Positions 61,621 to 64,000 of a stretch of 64,000 nt of DNA are shown one piece after another. Source of the DNA: Ptiloglossa arizonensis (taxonomy: Eukaryota > Arthropoda > Insecta > Hymenoptera > Colletidae). Below the pieces are notes generated by a model. That model had not been told where the DNA came from, made no database searches, and saw nothing but the letters and a program-made list of their open reading frames with translations. The translations under genes and the position numbers were made by a program. Positions within the stretch are counted from its first letter, which is position 1. Each line of letters starts with the position of its first letter. The stretch spans positions 372,001-436,000 of the forward strand of contig NW_027478719.1 in NCBI RefSeq assembly GCF_051014685.1, written 5' to 3'.

Positions 61621-63515
61621 GCGAGATATGGGAGATTGAAACCAAGAAATGGTTGAGAAGGCAAAAAATTTTTCGCAATTCTGTTGCTCCAAACGCTTAA
61701 CCAGAATGGCCTAGGGAAAAAATACACACACCGTTGTAATCGGGCGAGTTTCTACTTTCAGATGCAACAGGAATTTTTGGGTTATGTCAATCCGTTCGCG
61801 AGATATGGGAGTTTGAAGCTAAGAAATGGTTGAGAAGACAACAAATTTTTCGCAATTCTGCCGCTCCAAACGCTTAACCAGAATGGCCTAAGGGAAAAAT
61901 ACACGTACCGTTGTAATCGGGCGAGTTTCTACTTTCAGATGCAACAGGAATTTTTGGGTTAGATCAATCCGTTCGCGAGATATGGGAGTTTGAAGCTAAG
62001 AAATGGTTGAGAAGATAACAAATTTTTCGCAATTCTGCCGCTCCAAACGCTTAACCAGAATGGCCTAAGGGAAAAATACACGTACCGTTGTAATCGGGCG
62101 AGTTTCTACTTTCAGATGCAACAGGAATTTTTGGGTTAGGTCAATCCGTTCGTGAGATATGGGAGTTTGAAGCCAAGAAATGGTTGAGAAGGCAAAAATT
62201 TTTCGCAATTCTGCTGCTCCAAACGCTTAACCAGAATTGCCTAGGGAAAGAATACACATACCTCTGTAATCGGGCGAGTTTCTACTTTCAGATGCAATAG
62301 GAATTTTTGGGTTAGGTCAATCCGTTCGCGAGATATGGGAGTTTGAAGCCAAGAAATGGTTGAGAAGGCAAAACATTTTTCGCAATTCTGCTGCTCCAAA
62401 CGCTTAACCAGAATGGCCTAGGGAAAAAATTCGCATATCGTTGTAATCAGGCGAGTTTCTACTTTCAGACGCTGCAGGAACTTCTGGGTTTGGTCAATCC
62501 GTTCGCCAGATATGGGAGTTTGAAGCTAAGAAATGGTTGAGAAGACAACAAATTTTTCGCACTTCTGCTGCTCCAAACGCTTAACCAGAGTTGCCTAGGG
62601 AAAGAATACACATACCGCTGTATTCGGGCGAGTTTCTACTTTCAGATGCAATAGGAATTTTTGGGTTAGGTCAATCCGTTCGCGAGATATGGGAGTTTGA
62701 AGCCAAGAAATGGTTGAGAAGGCATACAATTTTTCGCAATTTTGCTGATCCAAACGCTTAACCAGAATGGCCTAGTGAAAAAATACTCATGCCGCTGTAG
62801 TCGGGCGAGTTTCTACTTTCAGATGCAATAGGAATTTTTGGGTTAGGTCAATCGGTTCGCGAGATATGGCAGTTTGAAGCCAAGAAATGGTTGAGAAGGC
62901 AAAAAATTTTTCGCAATTCTGCTGCTCCAAACGCTTAACCCGAATGGCCTAGGGAAAAAATACACATACCGTTGTAATCGGGCGAGTTTCTACTTTCAGA
63001 TGCAATAGGAATTTTTGGGTTATGTCAATCCGTTCGCGAGATATGGGACTTTGAAACCAAGAAATGGTTGAGATGGCAAAACATTTTTCGCAATTCTGCT
63101 GCTCCAAACGCTTAACCAGTATGGGCTAGGGAAAAAATACGCATACCGTTGTAATCGGGCGAGTTTCTACTTTCAGACTCAGCAGGAATTTTTGGGTTTG
63201 GTCAATCCGTTCGCGAGATATGGGACTTTGAAGCTAAGAAATGGTTGAGAAGACAACAAATTTTTCGCAATTCTGCTGCTCCAAACGCTTAACCAGAATG
63301 GGCTAGGGAAAAAATACACATACCGTTGTAATCGGGCGAGTTTCTAATTTCACACGCAACAGGAATTTTTGGGTTAGGTCAATCCGTTCGCGAGATATGG
63401 CAGATTGAAGCCAAGAAATGGTTAAAGACGGCAAAAAATTTTTCGCAATTCTGTTGCTCCAAACGCTTAACCAGAATGGCCTAGGGAAAAAATACACATA
63501 CCGTTGTAATCGGGC
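61621..63515 (+). repeat. Divergent satellite stretch with a single-monomer duplication
   Basis: The monomer with attctgccgctcc and gcctaagggaaaaatacacgtaccg is present twice in tandem (ccgctcc at 61861 and 62038, 177 bp apart). About 62400-62960 has the highest density of private changes in the window: tcaggcgagtttc, gctgcaggaacttctggg, ttcgccagatatgg, gagttgcctaggg, tactcatgccgctgtagtcggg, caatcggttcgc, ttaacccgaatgg. All monomers remain full length and in register. Confidence 0.86.
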
Positions 63516-64000
63516 GACTTTCTACTTTCAGATGCAACAGGAATTTTTGGGTTAGGTCAATCCATTCGCGAGATATGGGAGTTTGAAGCCAGGAAATGGT
63601 TAAAGACGGCAAAAAATTTTTCGCAATTCTGTTGCTCCAAACGCTTAACCAGAATGGCCTAGGGAAAAAATACACATACAGTTGTAATCGGGCGAGTTTC
63701 TACTTTCAGAGGCAACAGGAATTTTTGAGTTCGGTCAATCCGTTCGCGAGATATGGGAGTTTGAAGCCAAGAAATGGTTAATGAAGGCAAAAAACTTCTC
63801 GCAATTCTGCTGCTCCAAACGCTTAACCAGAATGGCCTAGGGAAAAAATACACATACCGTTGTAATCGGGCGAGTTTCTACTTTCAGATGCAATAGGAAT
63901 TTTTGGGTTAGGTCAATCCGTTCGCGAGATATGGGAGTTTGAAATCAAGAAATGGTTGAGAAGGCAAAACATTTTTCGCAATTCTGCTGCTCCAAACGCT
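63516..64000 (+). repeat. Copy of the 59975-60459 block, cut by the window end
   Basis: Follows 59975-60459 to the last base of the window. Differences are tccattcgcg, aatggttaatgaagg and caggaatttttgag. The array continues beyond 64000. Confidence 0.9.

Larger units (their letters stand above)
1..64000 (+). repeat. 177-bp satellite tandem array, about 361 monomers, open at both ends
   Basis: The motif ggaatttttgggtta recurs every 177 bp from the first line to the last (for example its gg lies at 4, 180, 357, then 24076, 24253, then 61417, 61594). All copies are in one orientation and no stretch lacks the repeat. Lengths vary by one base in marked subtypes: 176 bp where ccgttcgcg becomes ccgtcgcg, 178 bp where ggttgagaag becomes ggttaaagaag. 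No insertion of foreign DNA and no inverted segment was seen. Long homogeneous head-to-tail arrays of nucleosome-sized monomers are typical of centromeric or other heterochromatic satellite DNA. That this one is centromeric is an inference; neither the family nor the host is recognised. Confidence 0.98.

Noticed and set aside
1..64000. CRISPR array
   Set aside because: Repeats are contiguous 177-bp units without unique spacers of constant length, and there are no cas genes. The variable tails are shared subtype markers, not spacers.
1..64000. Known plant 178-180 bp centromere satellite or primate alpha satellite
   Set aside because: The length is similar, but I see none of the sequence landmarks I associate with those families, so length alone is not evidence of identity.
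1..64000. Assembly artefact: array collapsed or duplicated during assembly
   Set aside because: Paired blocks differ by scattered substitutions and by whole-monomer gains and losses, which is not expected from simple duplication of reads. It cannot be excluded for the identical pair 14461-14814 without reads.

Overview
The whole 64 kb window is one uninterrupted tandem array of a 177-bp satellite repeat. About 361 monomers lie head to tail in the same orientation. I found no gene, RNA gene, transposon, CRISPR array, replication origin or unique-sequence island. The array is cut by both ends of the window, so its edges are not seen. The consensus monomer is about 42% G+C. Near-complete arrays of this size are typical of eukaryotic heterochromatin (centromeric, pericentromeric or subtelomeric). 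I do not recognise the satellite family and cannot name the organism. CpG is not depleted (8 per consensus monomer, about 7.5 expected), which argues against long-term heavy CpG methylation decay and fits an invertebrate at least as well as a plant or vertebrate.

Layout: monomers belong to recognisable variants marked by shared substitutions, and these variants recur in a fixed order over long stretches, giving an irregular higher-order repeat (HOR). In the left third (1-21.5 kb) the unit is long, 21-30 monomers (about 3.7-5.1 kb): 1-2852 is repeated at 4252-7280, 8800-10575 at 12516-14291, and 12514-16700 at 17115-21460. From 24 to 35.4 kb there are 4-6-monomer blocks plus a 1.7 kb block copied 5.3 kb away. 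From 35.8 to 48 kb a distinct set of variants dominates, with 2-, 4- and 7-monomer units. From 48 to 60 kb there are 9-, 14-, 23- and 26-monomer spacings and 3-monomer blocks. The region 60.5-63 kb holds more divergent monomers and local duplications. Single-monomer duplications, insertions and deletions between copies, and hybrid monomers show continuing unequal exchange and conversion.

All open reading frames in the window (up to 111 codons) are by-products of the monomer being 177 = 3 x 59 bases long, so a frame is kept from one monomer to the next; none is annotated as a gene. The best candidate functional elements are two CENP-B-box-like 17-mers per monomer, an A6T5 tract, and a nearly invariant core. 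All comparisons were made by reading the sequence; percent identities were not computed.
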